This document shows, piece after piece, positions 46,440 to 58,325 of a stretch of DNA of 64,000 bases. Source of the DNA: Channallabes apus (taxonomy: Eukaryota; Chordata; Actinopteri; Siluriformes; Clariidae); contig CM060121.1 in the NCBI GenBank assembly GCA_030522415.1, positions 2,668,976-2,732,975 of the forward strand, in the 5' to 3' direction. A program made the translations under genes and the position numbers. Under the pieces are notes generated by a model. That model saw nothing but the letters and a program-made list of their open reading frames with translations. It ran no database searches and was not told the DNA's origin. Every line of letters starts with the position of its first letter. The stretch's first letter is position 1.

Positions 46440-46980
46440 CAATGATGTTATGTTGTTATTTCTGTATTAAACAAATGGTGGTGAAAAAGTTTGTACTAAC
46501 TTATTTGTAGCCCTATTTTAGCCCTGACTCAGGACAACGTCTGCAAGTTTTAAATCTGTTTTAAAACCTTTTTGTGAACTTATTTTGTAATTTTCTATGA
46601 CATTTATATTGTTAGAGGATCTTCATTGCATAACATGTATTTCCTATGATCTAATAAACCCTGAGTTAATCTCTATGGTGTGTTGCTTAAAAACTCGACA
46701 CAAGTAAGTCCTGTTTTATTTTGACTTTTTTTCCACCAGAAGACAGATGTTAATTTTGACATGCACGACTAAATCTTTTAGAAAATAAAAACCTTTTTTA
46801 GCATAAAAAAAGTGTTTGAAAGAAAATTAGACTTTGATCCCGAGGTGATCCGAAATCTACACTCATTCCAAAATCTATTTAGAAAGTCCATTAGAAAATT
46901 GCGCTAACCCTGCAGGTTTGTGAAACGGCCCCGAAATCAATTGATGGATTAAACAAATGAAATATGCGGATGACAAAAAA
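44530..46980. other. Intergenic sequence
   Basis: Mostly AT-rich unique DNA. 45540-45760 ('gcatatcattaattagcctc') is GC-richer and could be regulatory. It includes two GTGCAAAAGTTTACAC words at 46070 and 46223 and the (AT)n at 46.4 kb. Confidence 0.45.
46379..46437. repeat. (AT)n microsatellite
   Basis: About 29 AT units. Confidence 0.96.
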
Positions 46981-48330
46981 TAAATAAAAATCAAAACAAA
47001 TCACAGATTCTCGTGTCTCCTTTCCAAACGAGCTGCTCTCCAATCCGCTCGTCAATTACCTCCTCCGGTTTAAATAAGCACTGATGTGTACACAACACTT
47101 TTCTTTTTCTTTTCTCTTTTTTTTTTTTTCCCTTTCACCCCCGCACATTCGTTCAACTCCCACAGCTCATTAAAAGCCCTTCCATTTATTTGCTGTGCAC
47201 TCGGGTCCTTAAATCTGCCACAACGTACGAAAGCAGGCCAATTCTGTTTCTCCCTGCAGTGTTAATAGAAGGCGCACGCTGCTTCCTCATTAATTATGGC
47301 GATGTGGAAGAAACATCCGGCGCCGAGCGGCGACGGGAGGAAACGTCTCCTGAGCCGCGGGACGGACAAGGCTTTAGCGCTCGCCTGGAGGTCACGTCAC
47401 GACGGGACGTCACGTCGGTCAGGTAGCAGACGAGGCTGTGATCGACAGACGCGGGAGTAAAGCGCGGAGAGAACGGACAGTTTAGCCCTTTTGGATAGCG
47501 AGCCGCGGTAGATCTGTGACTCTAATAATCCTAGAGGAGGCGGATGTTGTGAAATTGAGTTCCAATTGAGTGTTTATATTTAGAACACATTCGAAGGACG
47601 ATTTTGTAACAACGTTTTAAGAGAGAGACGGAATGAAAAGAAGTCATGAAAGTGTTAAACACTGGTAGTTACTTTAAAATCCAATAAATAAATAAAAAAA
47701 TAATAATAATGATTGAACATTGACATGGACGGCTCGCGGTAATTACCCAGCTGCCGGAGCGCCGCGGTGGCACGGATGAAAACAAGCGCCAATTATTAAA
47801 CGCACCGCAGAGAAGATATAACTCCGCACGGGGCCGACGACACGGCCCACGCTGCTTCACATCAACTCTATAAATGTCCGACCGGTGGGGAAGCCGAGCA
47901 TTAATATTCCCGTCGGCTGCTGAAAACCTCTAAAACGTTTCTTCTTACGGAAAGCACTCGATGTCACGTCGCGCTCTTGTGGGCGGTCCTTAGGAAGTTT
48001 TCCGTATTGCAAACCCGCCGCCGTAAACGTCATGCCGAAAGTCATGACCGAGGAGAGTGTAAAGCGAGCAAGTCGTCGACTGGATCAACGCGCGGCGTCT
48101 CTGTGCTCCTTAGCAGAAGCTCCTGAAGTCGTTTGCACTGTATTATCCCGGGACTTATTAGCTCGCCGTATCGTCGCCGGCCCTCATGCCGAGATAACCC
48201 TCAGCCAGCCTTATCACCTCCGCACAAAAGCGCCGCGATCCAATAGGCCTCTGTGTAATCCATCTCTGTCAGCCACATTACGCAAATTACCTGTCACAAG
48301 CATCATGGGCCAGATCCTGTGATCAAACTC
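46980..48330. promoter_or_regulatory. Unique CpG-containing block, candidate conserved elements
   Basis: 47020-47460 and 47720-48320 are non-repetitive with regulatory-type words ('ccgctcgtcaattacctcct', 'cacagctcattaaaagccct', 'gagcattaatattcccgtcg'). Frames of 60 to 96 codons on both strands show no family resemblance. Confidence 0.33.
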
Positions 48331-48516
48331 ACACACACACACACACACACAAATCTGGGGCTTGAAATGGACATTTTTTGTGTCCTGTCCGTTACCGGTT
48401 TTGTATTTCTGGCTAATATTGAATGACGTCATGGACACTCGGAACACAGGAGAACCTTGCACAAATATCTTTCTTTATGGATCATTCAGATTGTCTTTGG
48501 AAGGTTAGTAAGACTA

Positions 48517-48518
<2 letters not shown>

Positions 48519-48571
<53 letters not shown>
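48519..48571 (+). repeat. (GT)n microsatellite
   Basis: About 26 perfect units. A short (AC)n lies 187 bp upstream at 48331-48350 and another at 48679-48694. Confidence 0.97.
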
Positions 48572-48573
<2 letters not shown>

Positions 48574-48719
48574 ATGTTTCTCACAGCACTAGCCGTAGAG
48601 TTTTCCAGAGAACTCCCAGAGTGGACGTCAACACACAAATTGCACACAGACTCTAACAGTACAGCGCATGCACGTCAACACACACACACACACAGTTGTA
48701 AGTGCAGTTGAAAATAGAA

Positions 48720-50461
48720 ACGACAATGATACCATCGATCGCAAGCGTTCCGGGGTGATAAACGTGTTAATACAGAAGTCTTTGGTGATGCTAATGAACT
48801 GGCTTCCGCTCGCGGCGTATACCAATTGAACGCGGGTGACAGCGGTCACATGACCTCACATGAACGCTACTTTTAGCATGCTCTTTAAAAAAACTAAATA
48901 AATAAATAAAAAAGATGTAGCCTCCGCCGTCTGACCGCTACAAGACTCCAAGGCTTCGCTTATTATAATCATAGCTGTTTGCTGCGTATGTAAGGAATCT
49001 TCAGCTCTTCATTCCGACTGGTCAGAAGGCACCGCTATCGTTTCTATAGCAACCTGGGGGAAAAAAGTAAACCACTGATGTGGTGCTGATTTCTGGAAGT
49101 TTTTTTTAGTTAATAAAAACTGTAAGTGGAATTTTTTTTTTTTTTAAGTTTATAGGACAATAATCAATTTGAGCGAGGTAAGGATGCAAGTGTAGGGGCG
49201 GAGCTAAACTTTGGTTTGTATGAATTAATTCAGAATTCAGATTCAAATATTGCTAATCTTTTTTTTTTCCATTTCATCAAAATAAAATATTTTTGATCAT
49301 CAAAGAAATGTTTTTGATAAAATAAAAAAATACAAACCGAAACTTTTTTGTACAGATTTTTTAAAATTCTTTTTTTACTTTTTTATTTTTTTTTGTAAAC
49401 AAAAAATGGACAAGTTCGCAAAAGAACTTGTAACTGTGTCAGTGTCAGTCAGTGTCTGTGCCTCCAGAAATAAATATTGTAGAAAGTATAATAGTTTCGT
49501 TTTGTATTTTTGCATACTTTTATGTTCAAATAAATGTGACTTTAATTTTTGCTGTTTTTAATATTTTTTATATATACATGTTTTTTGAAAAATTGTTACC
49601 CTAGATGGGTGATTCATATAGTACATTCCAGTAAGTTACAGTAACTTCACCGGTCTTAATTTACAACATGAAAATTATTACATAAAAAAAATAAAATTAA
49701 TAAAAAAATACAATAATAATAATAATTATAATAATAATAAAAAGTAAATTTTGAAATGTTTAATTTCCAAGCATTTAAGTCGCTGCCCTATAAAGGGCTA
49801 AAATGTAAAGAAAATGTATGTGATCGTTATGGCAATGAACATGATATAAAGCCTCGGCCATCGGATATTGATATAACAACTTATTTTGTATAATTTATGT
49901 AACAGACTCGATTATGTCACATTTAACGTTCTAACAAAAAATATATCACGTGAACGTCGAGAGTAAAAATGTCAGCTCGTCTTTATGGATTGAAGTTCTA
50001 CTCGACGCCTTTCCACGCTGCTCATAATTCTGTTTAATACCCCGTGTCTGTCTGTCTGGTAGGGAAATGTATTCATAGGCACACGGCACTTTTTTTCTTT
50101 TTTCTTTTCCCTGGGATTGGATTTTGTTTTTTTGCGCAGACAGATGTGACTTTAAGAGACTGAACGAAGCCACACTGAGTGCTGTTTTTATTCATAATTC
50201 ACCACGGTCTAAGGTTATCCATCTGCCAGGTTTAAAACGAAACGCTGCACTGTTTAAGCAAATAGAAATCAGTGTGTGTGTGTGTGTGTTTGTACATGTG
50301 GCCAAGTGTCTTATCTGCATCCAAATTCTGCTTGATGTACACAAAATGATTCATATGCAGAATTTATTATACAACTCTTTTGCTTTTTACATTTTTTTGC
50401 TGTCTCATTAAAATATAGATTAGTAAAGGACAACAAATTACATTTCCAACATCCTGTTAAA

Positions 50462-50507
<46 letters not shown>

Positions 50508-50700
50508 TGAAAGTCAAAATCTGTGTCATATATTATAATTTTTTTAAAAGTATTGAAAAAATATTTTCCCACATTTGCAGCTCGGACTGTAGTGCAGCTG
50601 CATGCTAACCGATACTCGTCTTTCTGGAACGTATCGTTTCTATGGAAACCGTTATTGACCAAGCGGTTCCAAAGGGTTACAATGTGGCGGTTGTGGCCAT
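48720..50700. other. Intergenic sequence, AT-rich from 49.1 kb
   Basis: 49.1-49.95 kb is strongly AT-rich with A/T runs. 49.95-50.25 kb is more balanced. Nothing coding was seen. Confidence 0.5.
50466..50505 (+). repeat. (AC)n microsatellite
   Basis: Twenty perfect units. Confidence 0.96.
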
Positions 50701-50714
50701 GCCCACTTCAAGTT

Positions 50715-51450
50715 CCAACCCTGAAGTGTCCCAGTTCTGAAACACAAGAAGTGTTGGAAGTACCAAAACATGCAGTTCCTTGAATGTCCACCGGGGGCTG
50801 GTTCCAAAAGTGAATCAAACCCATTAGAGCGGCATCTTAAATGAGCAACTTTACAACAGAAATAAACATGTTTACACCCTTTTTAAAAATCCCATAGTCT
50901 CCATTGTTAAAGATCCCTTTTATGACAGCTGTAAGGTGGTGAATTTTTAGGTTAAAATTATATTAAGCTATACATTTGCCATAAGCTATATAATGGCCAA
51001 TTTGAGTGGCCGCGGCAGTGCAGGTGTTAAACCGCTAGCTGTCTGCTGTGCTTCACTTTAGCAATCCAAGTAACTGGAACCGTTGTAGTTTAACTTACCA
51101 CAAGAAATGTAGGAGTTGACATCATGTGTGGTACGGGTGATGGAACTCAAACATGTTAACATTAAAAATGGATGTTAGCCAAGTTAGCATTTTAGCTAGA
51201 ACTAAACCACCTAGCTTTAGGTAAGTACTGTAGGTGCATTCTAAATGAAAGCCAGGTGTTGTTCCTTCTGCTCAACTGTGTATTTACCGTAGGGGTAGCT
51301 CAGTGGTTAAGGCTTTGGACTACAGTTTCAAAAGTCCCAGGTTCAAACCCCACAATGACCAAGTCCATCCCTTCTTTTATGATGTAAAAGAAACCAGAGC
51401 TTCCAGAGTTCAGAAAACCTTTGGGTGATGTCATGGTGGGTTTGGCGAGT
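50715..51450 (+). repeat. Dispersed repeat copy A, interrupted by a tRNA-SINE
   Basis: Blocks 'caaaacatgcagttcc', 'ttaaaattatattaagct', 'agtttaact' and 'gggtgatgtcatggtggg' occur in the same order and orientation as in the 55.0-56.0 kb copy. The SINE at 51293-51400 interrupts this copy only. The phrase 'gcagaaataaacatgtttac'-like sequence at 50.86 kb is common in fish repeats. This explains most of the otherwise gene-free 50.7-51.5 kb. Confidence 0.7.
51293..51400 (+). mobile_element. tRNA-derived SINE fragment inside a dispersed repeat
   Basis: The segment 'taggggtagctcagtggtta' followed by 'cccaggttcaaacccc' has A-box-like and B-box-like elements and resembles the minus-strand copy at 41229-41332. 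It interrupts similarity between 50.9-51.3 kb and 55.6-56.0 kb, so it inserted into that older family. A true tRNA gene is unlikely because no full cloverleaf can be drawn. Confidence 0.65.
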
Positions 51451-51651
51451 GTTTTTATTCCTGCAACAGACCCAGGTAGAGTTGCTCCTGTAATGGAGTC
51501 GGGTGTGAACGTTTTGACTTTGCTGCAGTCTGAGGGAAAATGAGTGCATTATGGAACACGGCTGTCAGCGAGCTGCATTGGAGCGGACACTGTGACAGCA
51601 CGTCTGTCAGAGCTGGACAGCTGCCTACTAAATAATTTAAAACCCAACATG

Positions 51652-51653
<2 letters not shown>

Positions 51654-51698
<45 letters not shown>

Positions 51699-51712
51699 TA
51701 TATATATACACA

Positions 51713-51736
<24 letters not shown>
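51654..51736. repeat. (AT)n followed by (CT)n
   Basis: AT tract 51654-51709, then CT tract 51713-51736 and a T run. Confidence 0.95.
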
Positions 51737-51745
<9 letters not shown>

Positions 51746-51789
51746 TTCCCTGTTGCTATAGATTGCTGTAACACAATGCACTTTCTTTT

Positions 51790-52620
51790 CTTTCTTTTTT
51801 TTTTTTTTTAAATATAATGCAGTGTTTACTCGGGGCCGTAGTCCACCTGCTCTGAGCACAATGCATTACAATCACAGGCTACACAATAGCTCCAGGGCAA
51901 AAGCGGGGACAAGCGATCATTAACAGCGTGTTGGTTTTACACACACACACACATGAACACACATGAACACAAAGGAGCTGTAATGTGATGTCATTATGCA
52001 ACCAATCACCAAATTTTGCGTCTAAGAATCGTTATTATTCATTTACGCTATTATCCATTCACCGGGTCGTACCCAGAAGTAAAGCTCATATTGAAAGCCC
52101 TTTTTTTTTTGCAAAAATCATTATACACATCGATAATGGAACGAATCCCAAGGAATTGCTGCAGATACCGCAGGACGATACAGCGCGCAAATCCGCCGAC
52201 GCTGCCGTTCCAACGCTGCTTTGTGATGATAAATAGGTTGGTAAAGTACATGGCTCGTGGTACAGGAATAGACGGGACGTCCGTGCTCGCTCATTCTCCA
52301 TCGCTTTTTCAATAGAGTGTGACACGCAGGAACGCTCCCAACGGGCAGTTTGACACGACACGTTCTAGCTGCTCATCTATCGAGACCGCGCTCGACTTTG
52401 CAGAGAGCTAATGGTGTTCACTATTGTATGCATAGTTTCATGCATTAATGGGGGCCGAGTGTCCAATAAGACAAAATTGATTTAGTATCACGTGAAGTAC
52501 GGTAACGAATATGGAGAAAGTTTTGATATTTAGCAAAATTTAGTTGGAACTTATAAAAAAAACCTTCCGCTTTTTGTTTGAAAAAAAATAATTATTATGA
52601 TAAAAAAGGATGGTAAGGTA
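51790..52620. promoter_or_regulatory. Unique block, candidate conserved non-coding element
   Basis: 51830-52390 is non-repetitive with words such as 'cataatggaacgaatcccaa'-type sequence and balanced CpG. Overlapping frames on both strands (60-99 codons) conflict. Enhancer-type function is only a possibility. Confidence 0.25.
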
Positions 52621-53416
52621 AATATGTGTGTGTGTGTGTGTGTGTGTGATCGGAGTGTGGCCATGTTTACATAATTATCTGAGGACCAGACGCCCCCACT
52701 AAAGCAATTCCTGACAGTTTTAGTCTTTTGGGGACATTTCCTTGGTCCCCCATGAGGTAATTCTTGACTTCTTTTTGTTTTTGCCTTTAGAAACAAAAAC
52801 AAACAAACAAACAAATATAAATAAATTAACCGAAATGTTTCCTCATTATAGCTAATAAGTTTAAGGTTAGAACTAGCATTAAAGGTCCTCACAAGGATGG
52901 TAACATAATTGTATGTGTGTGTGTATCTGTGTCTTCCAATTTATTTTTATGCAGACCAAATGTTCCTACAAATATTGAAATATTTGACCATTTTGATCAT
53001 GTGGGGACGCTTAACTGGTCCCTGTAAGCGCATTGTTCTTTTTGTCTTTTATGTAAAAAAGAAATATAAATAAATGAATATTGCAAATTACTAAATAGCT
53101 AACTAACCACATATGTTTATTTCTTCTGAGTTTAAGGTTAGAGGAATAATTAGTGGATGAAAGGTCCTCACATGGACAGTTACATATGCGTTTGTTTGTT
53201 TGTTTGTTTGTTTGTTTTGCTCGTTGTGTCTGTTGACACATTGATTGTTAATCGTGTCATTATTATTAAGGCAAGAATTTGTTGGGGACATTTAGCGGGT
53301 CCCCATGAGGAAATCTTTATTTATTTATTTATTTATTTATATTATTTATTGATTGATTGATTTACTTCTTATAAACCTTCAGCTTTTATTAATAACTATT
53401 CTGAAGCTTCCCTTGT

Positions 53417-53502
53417 GGTTTCTGAGGTTCAGACTATTTTAGATTACATCAGTGGAAGGTCCTCACAATGCTATTAAGGGGGCGCAAGGATTTATGCAGC
53501 TT
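53417..53502 (+). repeat. 86-bp direct repeat, left copy
   Basis: It begins ggtttctgaggttcagac and ends gatttatgcagctt. By eye it is identical over all 86 bases to 53746-53831. It is part of one unit of the surrounding array of about 277 bp. The SINE lies between the two copies. Confidence 0.95.
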
Positions 53503-53745
53503 GTTGTTGTTGGTCTTTCGGCTGCTCCCGGCAAGGGGTCGCCACAGTGGAATATCCAGTCCGCACTACAACTTGGCACAGGTTTTACGCCGGATGCCCT
53601 TCCTGACGCAACCCTCCCATTTTATCCGGGCTTGGGACCGGCACTGTATCCAGTGGCTGGGGTGTGGGCACTGGCTGGAATCGAACCCGGGCCTTCCGCA
53701 TGGCAGGCGAAACACCTACCACTGAGCCACCAGTGCCCTTTCTGA
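53503..53745 (-). mobile_element. tRNA-derived SINE of a second family, flanked by 86-bp direct repeats
   Basis: Read on the minus strand it starts with a tRNA-like promoter (ggtggctcagtggtagg, then gggttcgattcc) and ends in a tail containing 'ggcgacccc'-type and 'ccgaaagacc' sequence plus an AAC-type simple tail (gttgttgtt on plus). The immediately flanking 86 bp (53417-53502 and 53746-53831) are identical, which is far longer than normal SINE target duplications. Seven bases (tttctga) at the right junction repeat the start of the flanking repeat. Confidence 0.8.
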
Positions 53746-53831
53746 GGTTTCTGAGGTTCAGACTATTTTAGATTACATCAGTGGAAGGTCCTCACAATGC
53801 TATTAAGGGGGCGCAAGGATTTATGCAGCTT
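53746..53831 (+). repeat. 86-bp direct repeat, right copy
   Basis: Perfect copy of 53417-53502. Removing one copy plus the 243-bp SINE segment (329 bp in total) restores the spacing of the surrounding array from 604 to 275 bp, matching the other units. Confidence 0.95.
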
Positions 53832-53993
53832 AACGGAGACCAAATGTCCCCACAATGACTGACAATATCTGACAGTTTTAAACCTGAGGGGACATTTGCC
53901 TGGTCCCCATGAGGAACACTGACTTCTGTTTAAAGAGATCAGATTTTGGATGGTTTTAGTGAAAAGTCCTTACAAGCATAGCGTGTGCATGAC

Positions 53994-53995
<2 letters not shown>

Positions 53996-54025
<30 letters not shown>

Positions 54026-54094
54026 GGAGGTTGAGAATAAGAGCTTTCGCAACTGGCTGAGAGAGAGAATAAAAGAAAGAGCAAGAGTGACTCG

Positions 54095-54134
<40 letters not shown>
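53996..54134 (+). repeat. Two (GT)n tracts
   Basis: GT lies at 53996-54024 and 54099-54134, separated by 75 bp of AG-rich sequence, just beyond the array of ~277-bp units. Confidence 0.95.
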
Positions 54135-54135
<1 letters not shown>

Positions 54136-54299
54136 ACAGCGGTATTGTTCAGCGCACAGAACCCGTCAGCACAATTTCGCTAATATGCAAGCAAATCTAC
54201 GGGAATAGCGCAGAGCAGAGGTCAGGGCTTATAATATAAATGACGCCTTTTCCTGCACACACACACATTTTTTTTTTTGTCATTTTACACACTACTACT

Positions 54300-54640
54300 C
54301 CATATGCTCGAGTGTAGTAGCCGAGTGGTGTGAGCTGTTATTAGCCAAATTGCAGCGTCAAACTAGTGATTGTGTAAGCGAGAGAGAGAGAGAGAGAGCG
54401 CGGGGTTGTTTCACATTCATATTTCTGTGCATTAATTACCCCAGTGCCCCAGCTCCTGTACTAAATAATTTAATGTCACGTTTGATAGACGCCCCCCCCC
54501 ACACTAATTGCTAATTTAAGTGGCGATGATTTATTAGCGCAGTATGATTACTTTAGCTACAGATGCTAATGCAGTCACAACACGCTGTGTTCAGACTCAG
54601 GTCGTGTAAATCAGCGCTCATTGAAACCTTACAATTATAC
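54300..54640. promoter_or_regulatory. Unique block, candidate conserved non-coding element
   Basis: Contains 'ttctgtgcattaattacccc', 'actaattgctaatttaag' and 'gatgctaatgcagtcacaac' with a short GA tract at 54380. The density of TAATTA/GCTAAT words and the absence of repeats suggest an enhancer. Confidence 0.33.
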
Positions 54641-54974
54641 AGTACAGTGTGTTGCATTAGTTTACACCCCTCCTTTCAAAGGTTGTCATAGAACGCAATT
54701 ATAAAAAATAAAAAAATAAATAAAAAAAACCCTGCATAAGCCAGATAGTCAAATAGATTGTAAAAAAGATTTTATTGAGCTTGGTTTAAATTTAAATTGT
54801 AGTGTGTGTGTGAGGCTACTAGACTTGCTACTTTTGTCTGACTGTATATTAACTAGCCATGTTAGTTAGCTTAGCTTGAGCGCAGTTGCATGGGGAGGAA
54901 AAAAAAAAACTACTGTACAGCAGTAAATAAAGTTTGTTAATGTTTTAATTCCTTTGTTGGACAATCACATACGA

Positions 54975-56010
54975 GGGACAAGTTCCCGTTCTGAAAAACA
55001 AGTCCAATGTGGAAGTGGCAAAACATGCAATTCCTCCAGTAACCACTAGAGGCAGGCTAGGTTCATTCATTCATCTTCTATACCGCTTTATCCTCTATTC
55101 AGGGTCGCGGGGGACCTGGAGCCTATCCCAGGAGGCTTAGGGCACAAGGTGGGGTACACCCTGGACAGGGTGCCAATCCATCGCAGGGCACACACTCATA
55201 CGCACAATCACACACTTCGGACAAAACACACACAATTTGGGAACACCAATTAGCCTAACCTGCATATCTTTGGACTGTGGGAGGAAACCCACCAAGCACG
55301 GGGAGAACATGCAAACTCCATGCACACAGAGACGGGAATCGAACCCAGACCCTGGAGGTGCAAGGCATCAGTGCTAACCACTACACCACCGTGCAGGCTA
55401 GGTTAATTATTGGTTAATTTACCATTTGTTGATATTATAAAACTGCATAATTTGTTTCCCCTAACTAGTTTGTTGTGCATTTCTTTATTCCAATATTGCA
55501 CGTTTATACGTAATACAAGTAAATCTGAGTATTTTAAAACTGTGATTAATCGTTATTAATCACAGAATATGACTATGACTATAACTAGATTTCCTTTTTT
55601 AATTGATTGACAGCAGTAGTTAAAATTATATTAAGCTGTGAATTTATGCCTGATTACGGGCATGGTTAATTTGAGCGGCAGCGGCATTGCATCACTTTAG
55701 CTAATCAACTAACTGGAATTGCTGTAGTTTAACTACAATAAGTTAATGAGTTGACACGGCAAGGATAAACTAAAGTTAAGCTAATTAGTTTGTCCTAACT
55801 GTTGTAAGTAGCCAGGTTTCCAACAGTCAGGCTCTGTTTGCGCTGCTGATTTGCTCATTTATGAATTAACCGGGGGTTTAGGTGGAGTCAGCTCCTGCCA
55901 AGATGGTGACGACCAGAGCTCCGACAGTTGCGCTTCAAAGCCACTGTTCATAAAGCCTGTGGGTGACGTCACGGAGGGTTTGGCGAGGGTTTGGTTTGAC
56001 CAAGTGATAA
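54975..56010 (+). repeat. Dispersed repeat copy B, interrupted by a V-SINE
   Basis: It shares 'ggcaaaacatgcaattcc', 'gttaaaattatattaagctg', 'ttgagcggcagcggcattgc' and 'gggtgacgtcacggagggtt' with copy A. The V-SINE at 55064-55392 is inserted with a target duplication. Each copy having a different SINE shows that the family predates both insertions. Confidence 0.72.
55064..55392 (-). mobile_element. V-SINE retroposon, minus orientation, 12-bp target duplication, nested in an older repeat
   Basis: ATGA tail (cattcattcatcttctatac) is at the left and the tRNA-like head (ccactacaccaccgt) at the right. The 12-bp repeat gcaggctaggtt lies at 55052-55063 and 55393-55404. The insertion splits a dispersed repeat whose other copy is at about 50.7-51.5 kb, which dates the SINE as younger than that repeat. 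Part of the core (ggtactccggtttcc) is deleted. Confidence 0.94.
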
Positions 56011-56049
56011 TGTCCTGCAAAGCATCATATCCACCAATCTTACCCAATT

Positions 56050-58270
56050 AGCGGTGCAACGGAATTAAAAACAAGTCAATTGTTTAAGTTGAGACACGTC
56101 GTCACACGACCGGTTGTCTCTAAAAGCCCGGTTGAATCCATCTCGTCTCAAATTATACCGATTTTACAGCACTACGTGATTAAAGGCCATGAGGGAGGTG
56201 AGGTGAAAGGGGCGAGAGGGTGGGGGGCAAAATTTCTGGAAACATGTCAAAAAACACACGAGTTGCTGTAATTAAGGCATCGCCTACAGACGCAGCTTTT
56301 AGACCTGCTCCGGATTGGAATTCTCGTTACGGAGCGCTTGGAAGTGACGCCTTCCTGTCCCCGAAGTGCGTATCTTGTCCAGCTCGTTACGACCCTGTAG
56401 GCTGGACACCTCTACCTCAGACACACACACACACACACACACACACAGTCCTAATGAGACTACGAGTTCCAATCTTGGTTGCACATGAAAGCAGGTCTTT
56501 GCTCAACGACCTGAAAACTGGCTCCTCAGACGTTCTTTTCAACACGCTCCTGCTTTGAACGCTTGAAGGTTTTATCGCGACGGGATGAAATTCCGTCTCA
56601 GGTTAAAGTAAAAGTCCATCCGGAGATGGTTTATTAGGAAATCTACTGTATAGCACAACGTAATCGGGGGTGGGGATGTAAGACTAGCGGTCAAAGTGGG
56701 TCAAGACTAAGTGAGAATTTCTATGTTTCAATATTACATCAGGAGCTTATTTTCAATTTCCGCCACGTTCCATTTAACAGCATTCTGAAGAAAAATCCAG
56801 TGTACATGGAGCGTAAAAAGCCTCCAACTCCCAGAATGCATAGCGGCTACCGTATATGAGTAACACCAGAGATTCGGCTCAGCTCCTTAGTGAGCTACGT
56901 GATCACTGGTGTTGTTGCGCGATGCAAATAGCACCGTTTTTATGATGTAGATGGTCCAAATCCCCGTGCACCACTTTGATCAGGTGGCTGAACGGAATTG
57001 TGGGTAATGTCGGAAAGTTATTGTCCTCATTCTTGTGAGAAAGAATGTGGAGATAAAACCCCCCAAAAACAGGCACACACACACACACACACACATATGG
57101 TCAGCGTTTGTTACGCACGCCATTAAAGCAAGAGAGCAAACGAGAACGGATGATCATGAGCGCTTGAACATTCTGTTGCTTTGTTACCGAGAACGAATGA
57201 TGCTAGAGGCCGTTGCTTTTCCCCCAAGATGATTTCATTTAGCGAGAGACGATGCTAAAAACGGCGGAGCGATCTCACCGATGACCGCGGAATGCCTCCG
57301 TGTGGCACCTCGCTCGACCGCGGGGTCTCGGGACGTGAGCGCGGGTTATAAATAATTTCCTCCACAATTTAAAGACTTTGTTTCGGGAAATGGTGGGAAA
57401 TCTCTAGAGGTTTTATTACTTAGGAATTCTGAGTGCAACGAACAACAACAACAAAAAAAACTAACGATATACAAGCTTGTGTGAACACGCGGGAGGAATA
57501 AATGTCTTCCATTCACACTCGTGTGGAATTATATCTACACAGAGTTCGACAAGCATGAAGGCGACGGCATGCAGTGAATCAGGACAAGTGCTTTGGGGCC
57601 TGTTTTTTTTTTTTTTTTTTTTCCCGAAAATGCCAAACACAACCTCGCATCAATAAAGGATTAGCCCTGCAGTGGCGACCGTGGAACGCCTGAGCAAATA
57701 AACAACGGTTTGTTCTCCGCATTCTCGCGCTCTGCAGTCATCCAAACAATAACTCATTCCTGTGCCCGTCTGAGCTGGCAAAGCATCGCGGGTTCGAGTG
57801 ACAGTGAGCGATGGAGCCCGAGGCGGCTCGGAAAAGCCGTGTTGTTATTATCTAACCAAAGCGATACGGCGCACCTTGAAGGGAAGACTCGGATCCACGT
57901 CCATATCTCTCCCCCGAGTGTGAAATCAGTCACCTATCTCTAAAACGCGAACCCTCTGGCCTCTTTATTCACACGGCCGACAAAGGATTCGCTTCTACAC
58001 CTCGTCCAGCGGCGTATCTATTACCACCGACATTATAGGCATCATTCTTTTTTCTCTTTCCCTCTCTTGTCTCTTTCCCCTGTCTCCTGCTTTCGCTCTA
58101 TATGGGTTTCCTGTGCAACAGTCTGATCTGATGAAATCAATATCTGCCCCTTTATAGGCATTAAAAACCAGGCAGGCGGAGACTGCTGATACGACTCGGT
58201 CTTATCAAAGCCACGAAAAAGCGCTGCGCTAGGAGAAAAGTGAGAAGTGCTTCGCCCCTAATACCCCCAC
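56050..58270. other. Intergenic unique sequence, CpG-richer at 57.1-58.2 kb
   Basis: AC tracts lie at 56419-56447 and 57071-57092 and a T run at 57603. 57230-57410 and 57660-58200 are balanced and non-repetitive and may include regulatory elements. No exon was supported. Confidence 0.45.
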
Positions 58271-58275
58271 CAAAC

Positions 58276-58277
<2 letters not shown>

Positions 58278-58311
<34 letters not shown>

Positions 58312-58325
58312 CACACACACACACA
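58278..58325 (+). repeat. (AC)n microsatellite
   Basis: About 23 units with one GC interruption. Confidence 0.96.

Larger units (their letters stand above)
52670..53985 (+). repeat. Tandem array of about four diverged units of ~277 bp containing GGTCCCCATGAGG
   Basis: Each unit carries a 'ggggac...ggtccccatgagg' block, a poly-A/TTT-type simple stretch and an 'aaggtcctcacaa(g)' block. The GGTCCC anchors start at 52744, 53017, 53298 and 53902. Spacings are 273, 281 and 604 bp, and the last becomes 275 after removing the SINE insertion and duplicated flank. Similar GGTCCCCATGAGGA repeats are familiar from fish genomes, but I do not assign a named family. Two internal simple tracts, (GTTT)n at 53190 and (TTTA)n at 53316, belong to it. 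Confidence 0.85.

Noticed and set aside
51293..51365. Possible tRNA gene (gtagctcagtggtta...ggttcaaacc)
   Set aside because: Acceptor and anticodon stems do not pair. It is better explained as a SINE head.
53187..53341. Tetranucleotide tracts spaced by 100 bp as a CRISPR-like array
   Set aside because: They are ordinary GTTT and TTTA microsatellites in a eukaryotic tandem repeat, with no spacers or direct-repeat pattern.
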